Shown one piece after another: positions 11,142 through 21,049 of a stretch of DNA of 64,000 nucleotides (position 1 is the first letter of the stretch; each line of letters opens with the position of its first letter). This DNA is from Ectobius pallidus (taxonomy: Eukaryota > Arthropoda > Insecta > Blattodea > Ectobiidae). A model generated the notes under the pieces. It did not search any database and was not told where the DNA came from. It worked only from the letters and a program-made list of their open reading frames with translations. The stretch covers positions 13,942,530-14,006,529 of the forward strand of contig CAXKWD010000006.1 of the NCBI GenBank assembly GCA_964059195.1, given 5' to 3'. The position numbers were made by a program, and so were the translations under genes.

Positions 11142-12286
11142 CAGAGAACGCCGCTTAATGTAATCGCGGATAATGTTATCACTCGGTTAATGTTTTCACT
11201 AGAGGGCGGATTTCTATGACATGTCATATTTTCCCCCTTTGCATTATTTCAGGTTTCCGACTAATTTAAACCCGATTCCAAGCTTCATGGTGAAAATGGA
11301 ACGGCTTTTATTGTCCATATAACTGCATATTTAGGAAATTTTCAACTATTGTAGCATATTTAGTATGAATATGCATATTTGGGTCATATTTTTTGTATAT
11401 CTGTGTGCATATTAATGAAATTTTGAAGTTTTATGTCATATTTTGTAAATTTTGCATTATACTGATACTTTTTGAGAATTTACAGGTATTTTAAATAATT
11501 AACATATTTTAATAAAATGAATTGTAATGAAACTTAAAAAAGATATACATAATGTGTAAGTGGTAAAGTCATATTTTAAATTTTATTGGTCATATTTTAA
11601 TGTTTTTTAGGTCATAAATGCATGCATATATCCTATTTTTTAGGTCATAGAAATCCGCCCCTAGCTATCACATTTTCCCTTTTACGGCTTTATTTTAAAG
11701 TACTGTCATTCATAATTTCGTTTTTAAGGATTTCCTTTCTAACTGAACTGTGTTGTGTTGTATTGGTAGTGTTCCCAGCTCACAGGATGACCAGTTAGGA
11801 AGGGGTGGCATTCCCTAACTTTCTCTTTTGTTTCACCCCTCAATTAAGTTGCAGCTTTTAATTTATGAAGATCACAGTGTTGACATAAAGTGATGGTTAG
11901 TGTAAAATGAAAGACTTGAACAGACAGTTGTTAGATGTTTTGCTGAGTGGTGTTCACCACAGATCAGTATAGACTTCCACAAACACAAAGAACTCATAAC
12001 TGTGTATGTTGTATGGACTCCTAAAGAAAAACGAAAACGACAAAAAAACTTTGTTACTGGTTGGAAAAATAATTACTTGCATCTACTACTATATTATGAG
12101 TGGTTCAGTGATTCACAGTTACGTATTATTTCATGAATAAATAGCTTTTAATTATGTTTTTGTTGTATATTATATATGAATGAATAACCTTCATTTAATT
12201 CCTTCGTCTACTGTTATCAATCGGTTAATATTATCAGAATACCGGTAGCTGCGTCCCAGAGAGATCACAATAAACGGCGTGCACTG
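11142..12286. mobile_element. Possible pogo/Tigger-like element interrupted by a hAT MITE
   Basis: The left tip CAGAGAACGCCGCTTAATGT follows TA. The inverse of the right tip reads CAGTGCACGCCGTTTATTGT, giving an imperfect TIR of about 25 bp. The repeated CGGTTAATG motif just inside resembles pogo/Tigger ends (Tc1/mariner superfamily). The right flank is AA rather than TA. A hAT-like element at 11200-11663 is inserted near the left end. No intact transposase is present. Confidence 0.45.
11200..11663. mobile_element. Non-autonomous hAT-like element, 464 bp
   Basis: The tips are TAGAGGGCGGATTTCTATGA and, inverted, TAGGGGCGGATTTCTATGAC. The flanks GTTTTCAC and GCTATCAC agree at six of eight positions, consistent with an aged 8-bp duplication. 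The interior repeats GTCATATTTT. It is nested in the element at 11142-12286. Confidence 0.7.
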
Positions 12287-12353
12287 AATTATAAATATTT
12301 TACACTGGGTTCGATCTTTTCTTTATTTTGTACTTTTCTCTAGTTATGATCTC

Positions 12354-12418
12354 ATCTCTCTCTCTCTCTCTCTCTACCTCTCTCTCTTTTTGAGTGACTC
12401 TCTCTCTTTCTCTCTTCC
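12354..12418. repeat. TC microsatellite
   Basis: TC dinucleotide repeats with a few interruptions. Confidence 0.9.
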
Positions 12419-12779
12419 TCGTAAACCTGAAGATACATGTGAAGAAGACTGAAATCTTCATTACAACCATATTCATTTTGTAGGATATTAAAAATAATCG
12501 TTTCAGAATGCGATTTTTTCTTCAAATTAATGTTCCTGAATTGTCTACTGGGTTCTTTGCTCTCGTGATTCAGTAGATCTTCGCTTGACGACTTGAGCTA
12601 TGATAAAATCATACCGCAATCTAAAGAGTGATCCGTTTGGGTATGGATAAAATAAAAACACTGTAAAACATTTACTATTGAACTTTAGTTGTTGAAATTT
12701 TGTGTGCACCAAGTGTTTACCAAGCGACGCTTTCTAATTGTGGAATAAATTCCAAAGACGGATTTTTAGCTGTTTCATT

Positions 12780-12910
12780 ATAATTATTAACCGTTTAGTT
12801 TATGAATGATTCGCGCGTAAGTGTTAATAAATATAATGCTTTAATTATGTTGCTCTTAATTTTTAATTCCTGAATTAATTATCGCGAACGAAGCTGGGGG
12901 CATTTGCTAG
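12780..12910 (+). mobile_element. Helitron 3' end fragment
   Basis: The sequence ends ATCGCGAACGAAGCTGGGGG, then CATTTGCTAG followed by T. This resembles the 3' end of the Helitron at 38198-38943 (CGCGGGCGAAGTCGCG, then CCTGCTAG). The upstream AATAAATATAATGCTTTAAT-like stretch is also Helitron-like. No 5' end was found, so this is probably a truncated copy. Confidence 0.45.
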
Positions 12911-13059
12911 TTGACTCTATATGAGTTATTCAAATAAGAAGTCAAGTTAATACTTTGTAGCCCCATACTTAATTTACTACCGCTTTCAGTCTTATGCCAG
13001 AGACATTGGACATAACTAACATATCTTTTACACTTACAGCTCTAACGTTAATGGGATAA

Positions 13060-13245
13060 TAATACAACACCTTTTACTTTCTGGCATATACGTAGTAAAG
13101 AGAAAGTATTGTAATCGTGACAAAAAATCGAAATCGAGATAACACCGGTAAAACATGTTGCACGATGCATAGAAACCGAAAAATGTGTTTTTGGAATGAC
13201 GTCTGTCCATCTGTCTGTGGACAAGCACATCGGATAAATTGTTCA
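13060..13245 (+). repeat. Dispersed repeat (copy 2 of 3)
   Basis: It carries ATACGTAGTA, AGAGAAAGTA, AAAATCGAAATCGAGATAAC and GGAATGACGTCTGTCC in the same order as copies at 3475-3700 (inverted) and 63190-63350. Confidence 0.6.
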
Positions 13246-13580
13246 TTGTATATAACTTACTTCAGTTTTTAATTACGGACTTTCCGGGATTTTATCGAGC
13301 CGCCCAGAATTTGGTTTTTATAGCTGAAATATTTTTTAATTTTATTATTTTTCATTTTTAAAATATTGCCTCCGACGATTTTAATGAGAATTTTAAATTT
13401 TAATTTCTTCTCTGTGACTAATCAAATGACTGTATCCAGGATATGTTAAAATGATTATTAAGCCTGCGTGTAAGTTTGGAAAATCATTGTTTATGAAGGG
13501 CTAGGTAAGAAAGTATATTTAGTTTTTCACAGCAATTGTGCCCTTTCTCTCCTGTAAAATTTAATTTATGGGCTTGTAAC

Positions 13581-14212
13581 TAGGGATGGGTCGATACCAG
13601 ATTTTCTCGATACCGATACATGATTTTTTCCTCGATACTTGATACTTCGATACTCGATGCCGTCAACATTTCCAGTTTCAATAAATAGGTAGGCCTACAT
13701 TAAAATTTAAAAGTTGAGAGAACTGTGTAATACCAACTAAAATAATTAAGTGTGCATACTTAATGAGCAAATTTAATATCATCAAGAGCCTATAATTATT
13801 TTTAAACTCTACATTAAAACTAAAATTAGTTTTTGACACAGTTTACAAGTTTTTCTTCAAAAATTACAATGGGGTTTGGACAGTCAGCTTGCTTGTTGGT
13901 TGTTATTGAAACGTTTGACAGGAAACGAAACCATTAAGAATCTCTTCTGTTTGGATTTTAAAAGTAGGAAAGTCTTTATTTATGGCTAGGCAAAATTCAC
14001 AGAGTGGTTTTCTCCATATCAAGGAGTAATAGAAGTATTTACTATATTTAGTAGACTAATAAAAGCAGAAAGAGATACCGCATTTCGTTAAATTGCAGAG
14101 TTCCAAAGTATCGAAAAAGTACCGAGCTAATTTTCTGAAGTATCGCTCGATGCCGATACCATGGAAGTATCGATGGTATCGAGGTATCGAAAGTATCGAG
14201 GACCCATCCCTG
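13581..14212. mobile_element. Non-autonomous hAT-like element (CAGGGATGGGTC family), copy 2
   Basis: The left tip is TAGGGATGGGTCGATACCAG. The right tip ends ...GAGGACCCATCCCTG. A perfect 8-bp duplication CTTGTAAC flanks it (13573-13580 and 14213-14220). Most of its length matches copy 1 at 6774-7381. The frames inside are not coding. Confidence 0.9.
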
Positions 14213-14544
14213 CTTGTAACGTTTTTGAATCAATGCATATGTGGATATCACAAGCATAAAACTGTGCAATAATAAACGCCGTGAAGAGGACACTGCACCT
14301 ATTTTTACAACTTATGCAAATTGTTAATGGAAGGTGACGTCAGATTTGCGATAGTAGTCCGCTCTTTTCTTGGATTGCTTAGTCAGGCTCAGTCATTCAT
14401 AAAATGTACAGACGTCTGCTAAACTTGGCCAGCAAAACGCATTCTTAATCGCTTCGACATTAATGAGGTGGAAGCGACATCCGTGTCTTCATTTACTTGA
14501 TTTTGTTTTGTATGAAAAACAAATACATTTGACAACTACCTTAA

Positions 14545-15244
14545 GGGGGGACATACAGCTTTCGATGCTGAAAAATAGGTGAAGTTCATTATTTATTTCT
14601 CAGCCATGAGTTGTTCTGCAGCCTTTTAATCTGGCATTCTCTATATTGACTAGTTCTACAATTCCATACTATTTTCAGAATTAATTTAGCTATTACAGTT
14701 ATAGCAGCCAAATTTTGTGCACTGAAGTGCCGTTTCCCTCATAACTCAAAGATTTATTAACATATTGCAGTGAAATTTTGCATGCAAGTATATGTGATAT
14801 TAGTTAACAACACTGTCTAGAATCATTGATGTAACTTTAATAGTTTATTTTTAAACAAATATTTCTGATGTAAAAATTTGTAAAAAAAAGTAATGAATTA
14901 TTTTTTTTAAATATTTATACTGCAGATAATCTAAAGATTCCAGAATATGTTCTTTATATGATATTTACAAATATATAGAAAAAATAATCACTCAGAAATA
15001 TTGGTGTTTATGAAAATTATCAGGGAAACGGCACTTCAGTGCACAAAATTTGGCTGCCATTTTGTAATGATAATTACCCATAACTGTAATAGTTAAATTA
15101 CTTCTGAAAAAAAGTATGCAATTGTAAAACTAGTCAATATAGAGAATGCCAGATTACAAGGCTACAGAACAATTCTTGCTGAGAAAAAAAAAAAATGAAC
15201 TTCACCTAATTTTCAGCATTGAAAGCTGTATGTAACTTACCCCT
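14545..15244. mobile_element. Foldback element, GGGGGGACATACAGC family, copy 1
   Basis: The outer sequence GGGGGGACATACAGCTTTCG is mirrored at the right end (GAAAGCTGTATGTAACTTAC, then CCC). The arms extend inward over 200 bp to a shared core: AGTGCCGTTTCCC on the left and GGGAAACGGCACT on the right. TTAA precedes the left end. The right end is followed by TTATA, so the duplication is uncertain. Relatives are at 32099, 35560 and 42080. Confidence 0.8.
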
Positions 15245-15387
15245 TATACAAATACAGAAGAATAGAATATACACAGTCGTAGCTTTTATTATTATTAAAT
15301 AACTTATTTGTATTGTATATCGATTGCGTTGGCTAGCTAGGATGCCCCCATGTTACATCTCAATTAAAGTTATTAATTGATTATTAT

Positions 15388-16006
15388 TAGGGCTCGGAAG
15401 TTGATGATCTAAATATGCCCGAAAAATGACCTTTAAAGTGACTTACATTTTATTAAAATTTGACGTGAAAATTTAAAAAAGTACTTCACATTTCTAAATA
15501 TAAATTTTAAAAAGAGAATAGGCCTATACAGTAGAATAAGAACAAGATTTAAGTATTTTATATTACTACTTTTATATTTATGCTTACTATATTTATTAAT
15601 GGCATGGGGAGGAAAGACGTATCTCAAACATATTGACTGGGAGACCCGAAGGGAAAAGACCACTTGGAAGACCTAGTGGGAGGACAATATTAGGATAGAT
15701 TTAACAGAAGTAGGATTTGAGAGGGATGGTTGGATGGAGTTAGCACAGAATAGGGTTGATTGGCGGGCTCATGTATCCGCTTTGTCTGTAATGTTGGAAA
15801 AGTCCTTTCTGAAGACTAGATAGGGAAAATGCAACGAAAGAATGAAAATTTCCTTAAAAATTACCAGTAGAGAATAAAATGCCGTAAGTGCAAAATAAGA
15901 GTAGGCTGCTTTTTTTCATTTTGAGGCGAGACGAATTTGTACTACATCTTGCATTGTCTATGATGTCTCAGGAAAAAAAACACATTTCATCGACTTCCGA
16001 GTCCTA
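15388..16006. mobile_element. Non-autonomous hAT-like element carrying a LINE fragment
   Basis: The tips are TAGGGCTCGGAAGTTGATGA and, inverted, TAGGACTCGGAAGTCGATGA. The perfect 8-bp duplication ATTATTAT lies at 15380-15387 and 16007-16014, although these flanks are low-complexity. A LINE 3'-region fragment (about 15590-15840) sits inside. Confidence 0.8.
15590..15840 (+). pseudogene. LINE ORF2 C-terminal fragment (RTE/CR1-like end), copy 1
   Basis: The DNA contains GAGACCCGAAGGGAAAAGAC and CACTTGGAAGACCTAGTGGG. In frame this gives GRPRR/WEDNIR-like wording of the conserved C-terminal tail found in many insect LINEs. The reading frame is broken. Matching copies lie inverted at about 25700-26045 and 53540-54240. 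Confidence 0.6.
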
Positions 16007-16060
16007 ATTATTATTATTTGTTACTATCTCTCACTGCACACTGGATAAATTACCGATATA

Positions 16061-16347
16061 GATATCATCTGGCCGTCATTATCATCTTCATCCCATCCTC
16101 GCCTTGTTTGGAGTGAGTGAGTGTGTGTGTGTGAATGGTGTGTCTCGTCCTATGTGTTCATGTTGTCTCGGAGGTGGCCCCGGCATTGGGCTGATCACTC
16201 ATCCGGGGAGGACCTCCATGCCCTTGTCTGGTCAAAAAAGTATGTATGTGATCCAAAGGTAATCCCTCTCCCGCCCTGTAAGGCCCGGGCGGCTTGGGTA
16301 GCTTAAATCCTACAAAAGGAGAGGTACAACTATGATAAAGAAAGAAA
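16061..16347 (+). mobile_element. 5'-truncated SINE, second copy of the 59794-60215 family
   Basis: From GATATCATCTGGCCGTCATT to the AAAGAAAGAAAG tail it matches the body of the SINE at 59794-60215 nearly base for base. It lacks the tRNA-like head. Confidence 0.75.
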
Positions 16348-17771
16348 GTCTTATTTTCATGAACATGACGTATAACTTATTATTAAAAGAGGCTTAATAA
16401 ACTTTCATTATCCCCCCCCAACATATTATGAAAGTTGTAGAAGATTAGATGATATTGGATAGTTAGCCTACATGTTAATCTTATCTTAATTGGCGTAAGA
16501 GGAATATAAGTTACCTCCACCTTTAAAAAAAACCGATAAAGGCAATGGATATTATGATCTCATAAATGACGGCGTTTTAATTCCTTTTTATACGACAGAA
16601 CAATAGGCGTGTAGAGTAAAAATATGCCTGCTTGCAAATTCTCATGAGTCAGATACATAACAATGCATGTATTGAAAAGCTTCTGGTGTTGCTGATCAAA
16701 TAAATTATGCATTATAATTAGACTTCGGATTTTAGGTAAAAACCTATTGTAATCCATAAGTGAAGGCTATGGACGAAAACTTGTATATGCATGTTTCATA
16801 AGTGAGTATGCCTAAAACTGATACTTTTATAGGACCTAAAACAGCCTATTTGTACGTTAGAGCCTAATATTGCCTTTTTGCTTGTTTTTCCTCTAAAGTT
16901 CAAAATAATTTTTTTTTTTTGTAAATTCTAGCATTTATTTTCAGGTCGTAGGCCTACTAAATTTTTAGTTCGAAATGTGCAGTAGGCGTACATGACACAT
17001 TTGTGACGTGGTTAAATAGTATGGAATGTTTCGTCTTCAGTAGAAAAATTCCTTGGAATTCCCAACAAAATGTAGTGTTTTTCTCCCGACTCCCACATCC
17101 AGTAAAAAACAAAAACAAAAAGTTCTCTGACTTACTGAGGGATACAAGGGGTTGAATATGCTAACGTGCATAGCTTCTGGGCTCAGGAATTAGGTTTTCA
17201 CTGTTATGGTAGTAGGCTAATACTGCCCCTAGTAATAGGTCTACATAATTCTGTGTACCATAGGCCTATATCTGTGTTTTTTCATGATTATTGATTAATG
17301 GTGACTTCAATAAATATAATATTCTGCATTGCAATTGATATACAGTGAGTCCCACGCAGGAGTTGGCCAATCATGTAGGTTTTTGCATCGCGGCGAGCAC
17401 AGCTCCAACTCCCGAGCGATCGGGTGAAATATCTACGCAAATAAAGTCGCGAAGGGTGTAATGGTTCAGGTTCTCACATTTACAGTTGGAATTACAATGA
17501 AAATAACCACGTATGCATCCACACAACACTGGCATCTTTTCAGGAAATGTTCTTTCACGCATATAAGTTCAGCTTCTTCTAAAGGGGCCCTTACACGGTC
17601 AATATTATTGACAATATCAGTATTGTCAATACAGTCGTTAACTTCTTGAGGGTACCACCGTCAATATCGTCATACCCTACACGGTCAATATTATTGTCAA
17701 TAATTTTATCAATAAATGTGCTCAGTACGTTTGTTTCCACCATTCGGACAAGTGAAATTACCGGCACGTTG

Positions 17772-17847
17772 CCATGGTAGCTCAGTTGGTTAGAGCATCG
17801 GCACGGAGAGCCGAAGACCCTGGTTCTAATCCCGGCTATGACATTGA
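17772..17847 (+). repeat. tRNA-like module inside the Harbinger element
   Basis: It contains an A-box-like TGGTAGCTCAGTTGGTTAGA, a 5-bp anticodon stem (TCGGC/GCCGA) around loop ACGGAGA, and a B-box-like GGTTCTAATCC. The acceptor stem pairs imperfectly and the loop has C at position 33, so a functional tRNA is unlikely. It may be a captured or inserted SINE head. Confidence 0.65.
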
Positions 17848-17973
17848 ATTTTTCATTCTGACTTTACCTTTCCATCTTAGCCTAAACACGGCCAGTGTGA
17901 AAGAAATATCATTCCAAGTGAAATTAACTTGTCTTTCCAAGTGGATTTTCATGGCGTTTTGTGTTTTGAAAAC

Positions 17974-18370
17974 ATGGACAATCGAAAAAAAGGTTGTGTA
18001 GCCATAATTATCGCTATCGGAAGTATTCGTCGAGTTCAGCGAAATCGATGGATGAGAGAGTGGTTGAAAAAACGTGAAGAATAATCTCATATGAGGCTCA
18101 TGAGGGAAATCTGATTGACAGATGAGGAATATTATTTCAGAATGAAAGAAAGGACGTTCATAAAATTATTACAGATGGTGGAACCACTCTTCACAAGGCA
18201 GAACACAAACATGAGGGAATGCATCCCTGTAATGAGAGATTAGCCTTAACCCTGAGGTACTTAGCTACAGGAAGAAGTTTTGAAGATTTGAAGTTCTCTG
18301 TCATCATGTCGCCTGCAACTATCAGATTCGCTGATAGTTTGAAACGTGTGAAACTCTTGTTCATGTCCTA
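17974..18370 (+). pseudogene. PIF/Harbinger transposase N-terminal region, broken
   Basis: A frame from ATG 17974 gives a basic stretch with RRVQRNRWMREWLKKR, as seen near the start of Harbinger transposases, then stops. After a frame break, 18115-18350 gives LTDEEYYFRMKER, TRQNTNMRECIPV and, after a further shift, ERLALTLRYLATGRSFEDL. These match the N-terminal helix region of DDE_Tnp_4 (Harbinger) proteins. The DDE catalytic domain was not found; the region after 18370 has lost coding character. It lies between the Harbinger TIRs, upstream of and convergent with the BESS-like gene. Confidence 0.7.
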
Positions 18371-18655
18371 GACTACATGAAAGTAAGTGTTTTAAATATA
18401 TTTTCCAGATACCTTCCTACTTACCTAAGTATATCAGTCTGTCATTGCACAGAACCTCTTCACTACCTACATGAAAGTAGTTGGCATGACAGTAGGAGTA
18501 GGGAAACGCATATTGAATAATTTACAGCAAAAGATTGTAGTAATTATGTATTGATTAAACAGCAAAGAAAATACAACAAGAAATAAGGCAATCAAAATTC
18601 AAAATCCTCAATCTGAGAAGATGTTGAAAAAACTCGCCGCTGATAAATCCTGATG

Positions 18656-19000
18656 TTAGTTGTTGATTAGTTGTGGTGGATTATCACTGTGAGTAGGAGA
18701 AAAAGAGCAATTAAATGTGGAGAAGGATGAAATGCTGCCACGACTTGTTCCCGGTTGTGTGGTACTTAGAGGGCTTGGACATTGACATACTTCATTTATT
18801 TTTACGGAGTTGCAATGGAGAGTGCTCAAGCTTGCTTCAAAAAGCATGTCATTTATTGCTTTCTTAGCAAACTGTCTCTGCTTGGCATCCAAAGTGAGCA
18901 GTTTTTCTCCACAAGCTTTAGAGATAGTCAGTATGATGCTGTCAGGGTTCGTCGAGTTTTCTAAATATGAGCTTTTGTAGAAGCTCATTTTGTTTAGCAT
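18656..19000 (-). pseudogene. MADF/BESS-type second protein of Harbinger, C-terminal part
   Basis: This open frame of 114 codons on the minus strand contains LTLDAKQRQFAKKAINDML, followed by FEASL. That pattern fits the BESS protein-interaction motif at about residues 35-62. PIF/Harbinger elements commonly carry a second gene for a Myb/SANT- or MADF-like DNA-binding partner that helps the transposase reach DNA. The N-terminal MADF/SANT part is missing here, so the gene is truncated. The tail is Ser/Thr/Pro-rich. It has no independent host-gene features. Confidence 0.6.
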
Positions 19001-19356
19001 TCGGACCTTGCGCTCTAGCTTCTTTATTTTATTTTATTTCAAGATCTTCAGATATTTTCTCAAGGTCACTTGTATAATCCATAATATTCCGCACAAAGAT
19101 CACTTCCGTTCCCTACGAAAGCACGGCAACAACTGAGTATTGACAATATTATTGACGTCCACCCCAAGACGCTCCATAATATTGACAATATCTCCTCCAC
19201 TTTGAAATATTGACGCCCCGAGATCAAAAAATCTGGATTTCATCAATATCGCTTCAATATAGACCGTCAATACTCTTTTTTTCACCTTACATGATCAATA
19301 TTATTGTCAATATCATACTGTATTGTCAATATTATTGATCGTGTAAGGGCCGCTTA

Positions 19357-19566
19357 ATGTGTGGCAAATTGACCTATACACTTTATTTTTCAAGTTTTCC
19401 CATAAATAATAGTCACATACTGTTAGAAGAACTTAAATGCAATATCACAAGAGAAATTAACTCTGTCTCGGAAGCTGAACTTATGCGAGTGAAAGAAAAT
19501 TTCCTAAAAAGGTGCCAGTGTTGTGTGAATGCAAGAGGAGGTCATTTCCAACATCTTTTGTGGTGA
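19357..19566 (+). pseudogene. Tc1/mariner transposase C-terminal fragment
   Basis: The frame includes LLEELKCNITREINSVSEAE and then KENFLKRCQCCVNARGGHFQ followed by HLLW. This is the typical ending of a Tc1/mariner/IS630-type transposase, in which the last residues are xGGHFQHLx. The catalytic DDE region is absent. A mirror copy of the same coding end lies in the left arm at about 17500-17580 on the opposite strand. Confidence 0.65.
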
Positions 19567-19860
19567 GGTACGTGGTTATTTTCATTGTAATTCCAACTGT
19601 AAATGTGAGAACCTGAACCGTTACACCGATCGCAGCTTTATTTGCGTAGATATTTCATTCGATCGCTCGGGAGTTGGAACTGTGCCCGCCGCGACGCAGA
19701 AACCCGCGTCATTGGCCAACTCTTGCGTGGGACTCACTGTATTTCAGAAAATTGGTAACTTAACGATTTTATAAGAGACTATTTTCCAATTTTTAGAGCC
19801 TATTTTAGGTACCTAAAACAGAATTTTTACCGACCTAAAAGTCCGAAGTCTAATTAAAAT

Positions 19861-20340
19861 AATATATGTCTCCGGTTTCTACAAACTCGTGAAATACCTA
19901 TGGGTAAATTATCCATGGGTAGACTAGTTCCAGAATCACCCACAATGATATAATGAGGAAGGCATTGGAGTTGTACAGTTAATTTAATTCAGAAGGCTTT
20001 GATTCTCATTGTTTAAATTATTATTGATCCTATGAGAGGTTAAATTTTATCCAGCCATCCATGAAAGGATAAATTAACCCGACGATTTACCCTTGGAAAG
20101 ATCTAGCCCGAGTTCGCTAGGAACATTTTTTCTGTCATTTTCATATCCCAGAGGACATTTATCTAGAAACTCGCGACAAGTGTATGTGATTGTTACTTTT
20201 AAATTGAATTTGTAAAAGTTGTGTAAGTTCTGTCCATTGGATAATTTACCCATAGATATTTCGCGAGCTTATAGAAACCGGGCAAGACGTTCAGAACCAA
20301 CCCGGGGCAATAACGTACTGTTTTTTCATGCTTTGTTTTC
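19861..20340. other. AT-rich stretch without recognised gene
   Basis: Inverted short motifs such as CCTATGGGTAAATTATCCATGGGTA occur near 19897-19921, and related sequence recurs near 20234-20262. This may be another decayed element, but no boundaries were established. Confidence 0.35.
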
Positions 20341-20344
20341 GGTA

Positions 20345-20700
20345 AGCCCCGGGTTTTTTTGCTTTTATAAAAGGTATTTCGGCCTTTATTTATTATTTTT
20401 CGAGAATTTCATTCTTCAATATTTATTTATACCAAGAATTAGGCCTGTATCGAAAGCTTCTCTAATTTGTCAAAGCCCCGTTTCATTTATTTCCAAAGCT
20501 ACCTGTGAACACTGCCAACAATACGCTGTTGTCAAGAGAAATGTTCATGGAATGATCCTTTTTTAGTGTGCACTTACATTATGAAACGAAGGTACTGTCA
20601 AAATTCCAAGTCTCTACCTATTATAGTTTAAGCTCTACGTTGATTCTCTGTCAGTCAGTCAATCATTCATTCATTCATTCATTAAATCAGGACAAAATGT
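20345..20700 (-). mobile_element. Decayed Helitron fragment
   Basis: It shares with 7984-8821 and 44093-44551 the segment TGAAACGAAGGTACTGTCAA, then AATTCCAAGTCTCTACCT and GTTGATTCTCTGTCAGTCAG near the 5' end (minus strand). It starts near a CCCCGGGTTTTTTT stretch that corresponds to the 3' hairpin. A short CATT repeat lies at about 20662-20682. Both termini are degraded. Confidence 0.5.
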
Positions 20701-21049
20701 TTTTCTCATTTGAAAGCATACCCGAGTGGACAGTGTTGAGCGTTTCCACGTTAATGATATTCGAACCGTATTGGTTTAATTTAGAGGCACATCTTTTCAA
20801 ATTAGCGCTGTATAGTGGAAGCCACGCATTTTGTGTAACTTGAAGTAACTTACATCTTTACGCTGTCTCTTAGTTAATAATTGCGTGTTCGTTCACTGAC
20901 TTTTGCCGATGAGGCAACATGAGCGGAAGTTCATGTACATGCTAAAATCTAAATGCTCTTAATAAGAAAAAAACACTTTCCACCGGAAGTGAAGTGGTAA
21001 TTTGCTATGAGGACAATCTGTTTAACAGGCTGAACATATTCACTTTTAG

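Larger units (their letters stand above)
17583..19354. mobile_element. PIF/Harbinger transposon, decayed, 1772 bp
   Basis: The TIR reads AGGGGCCCTTACACGGTCAA at the left and AGCGGCCCTTACACGATCAA at the right (inverted). A 3-bp TAA duplication flanks it (17580-17582 and 19355-19357), which fits the TWA preference of PIF/Harbinger. Inside are a broken transposase piece on the + strand and a BESS-motif protein on the - strand, the two-gene layout usual for this superfamily. A tRNA-like module sits about 190 bp from the left end. Confidence 0.85.
17343..19739. mobile_element. Tc1/mariner-type foldback element interrupted by PIF/Harbinger
   Basis: The tips CAGTGAGTCCCACGCAGGAG and, inverted, CAGTGAGTCCCACGCAAGAG are flanked by TA on both sides (17341-17342 and 19740-19741), as expected for Tc1/mariner. 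The inverted arms are long: about 17343-17580 pairs with about 19465-19739. They include the 3' end of a transposase gene on both sides, so the element is an inverted duplication of one gene end. The Harbinger element sits at its centre. Confidence 0.85.
16719..19852. mobile_element. Outer hAT-like element of a four-level nest
   Basis: The left tip TAGACTTCGGATTTTAGGTA and the inverted right tip (TAGACTTCGGACTTTTAGGT) form the TIR. The flanks ATTATAAT (16711-16718) and ATTAAAAT (19853-19860) match at seven of eight positions. Without the insertion at 17343-19739 the element would be about 735 bp, the size of its relatives. The interior has the CCTATTTT motifs of the TAGACCTGGG family. Confidence 0.8.

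Noticed and set aside
18782..18964. 60-codon + ORF opposite the BESS frame
   Set aside because: Shadow of the minus-strand BESS-like frame, which carries the recognisable motif.
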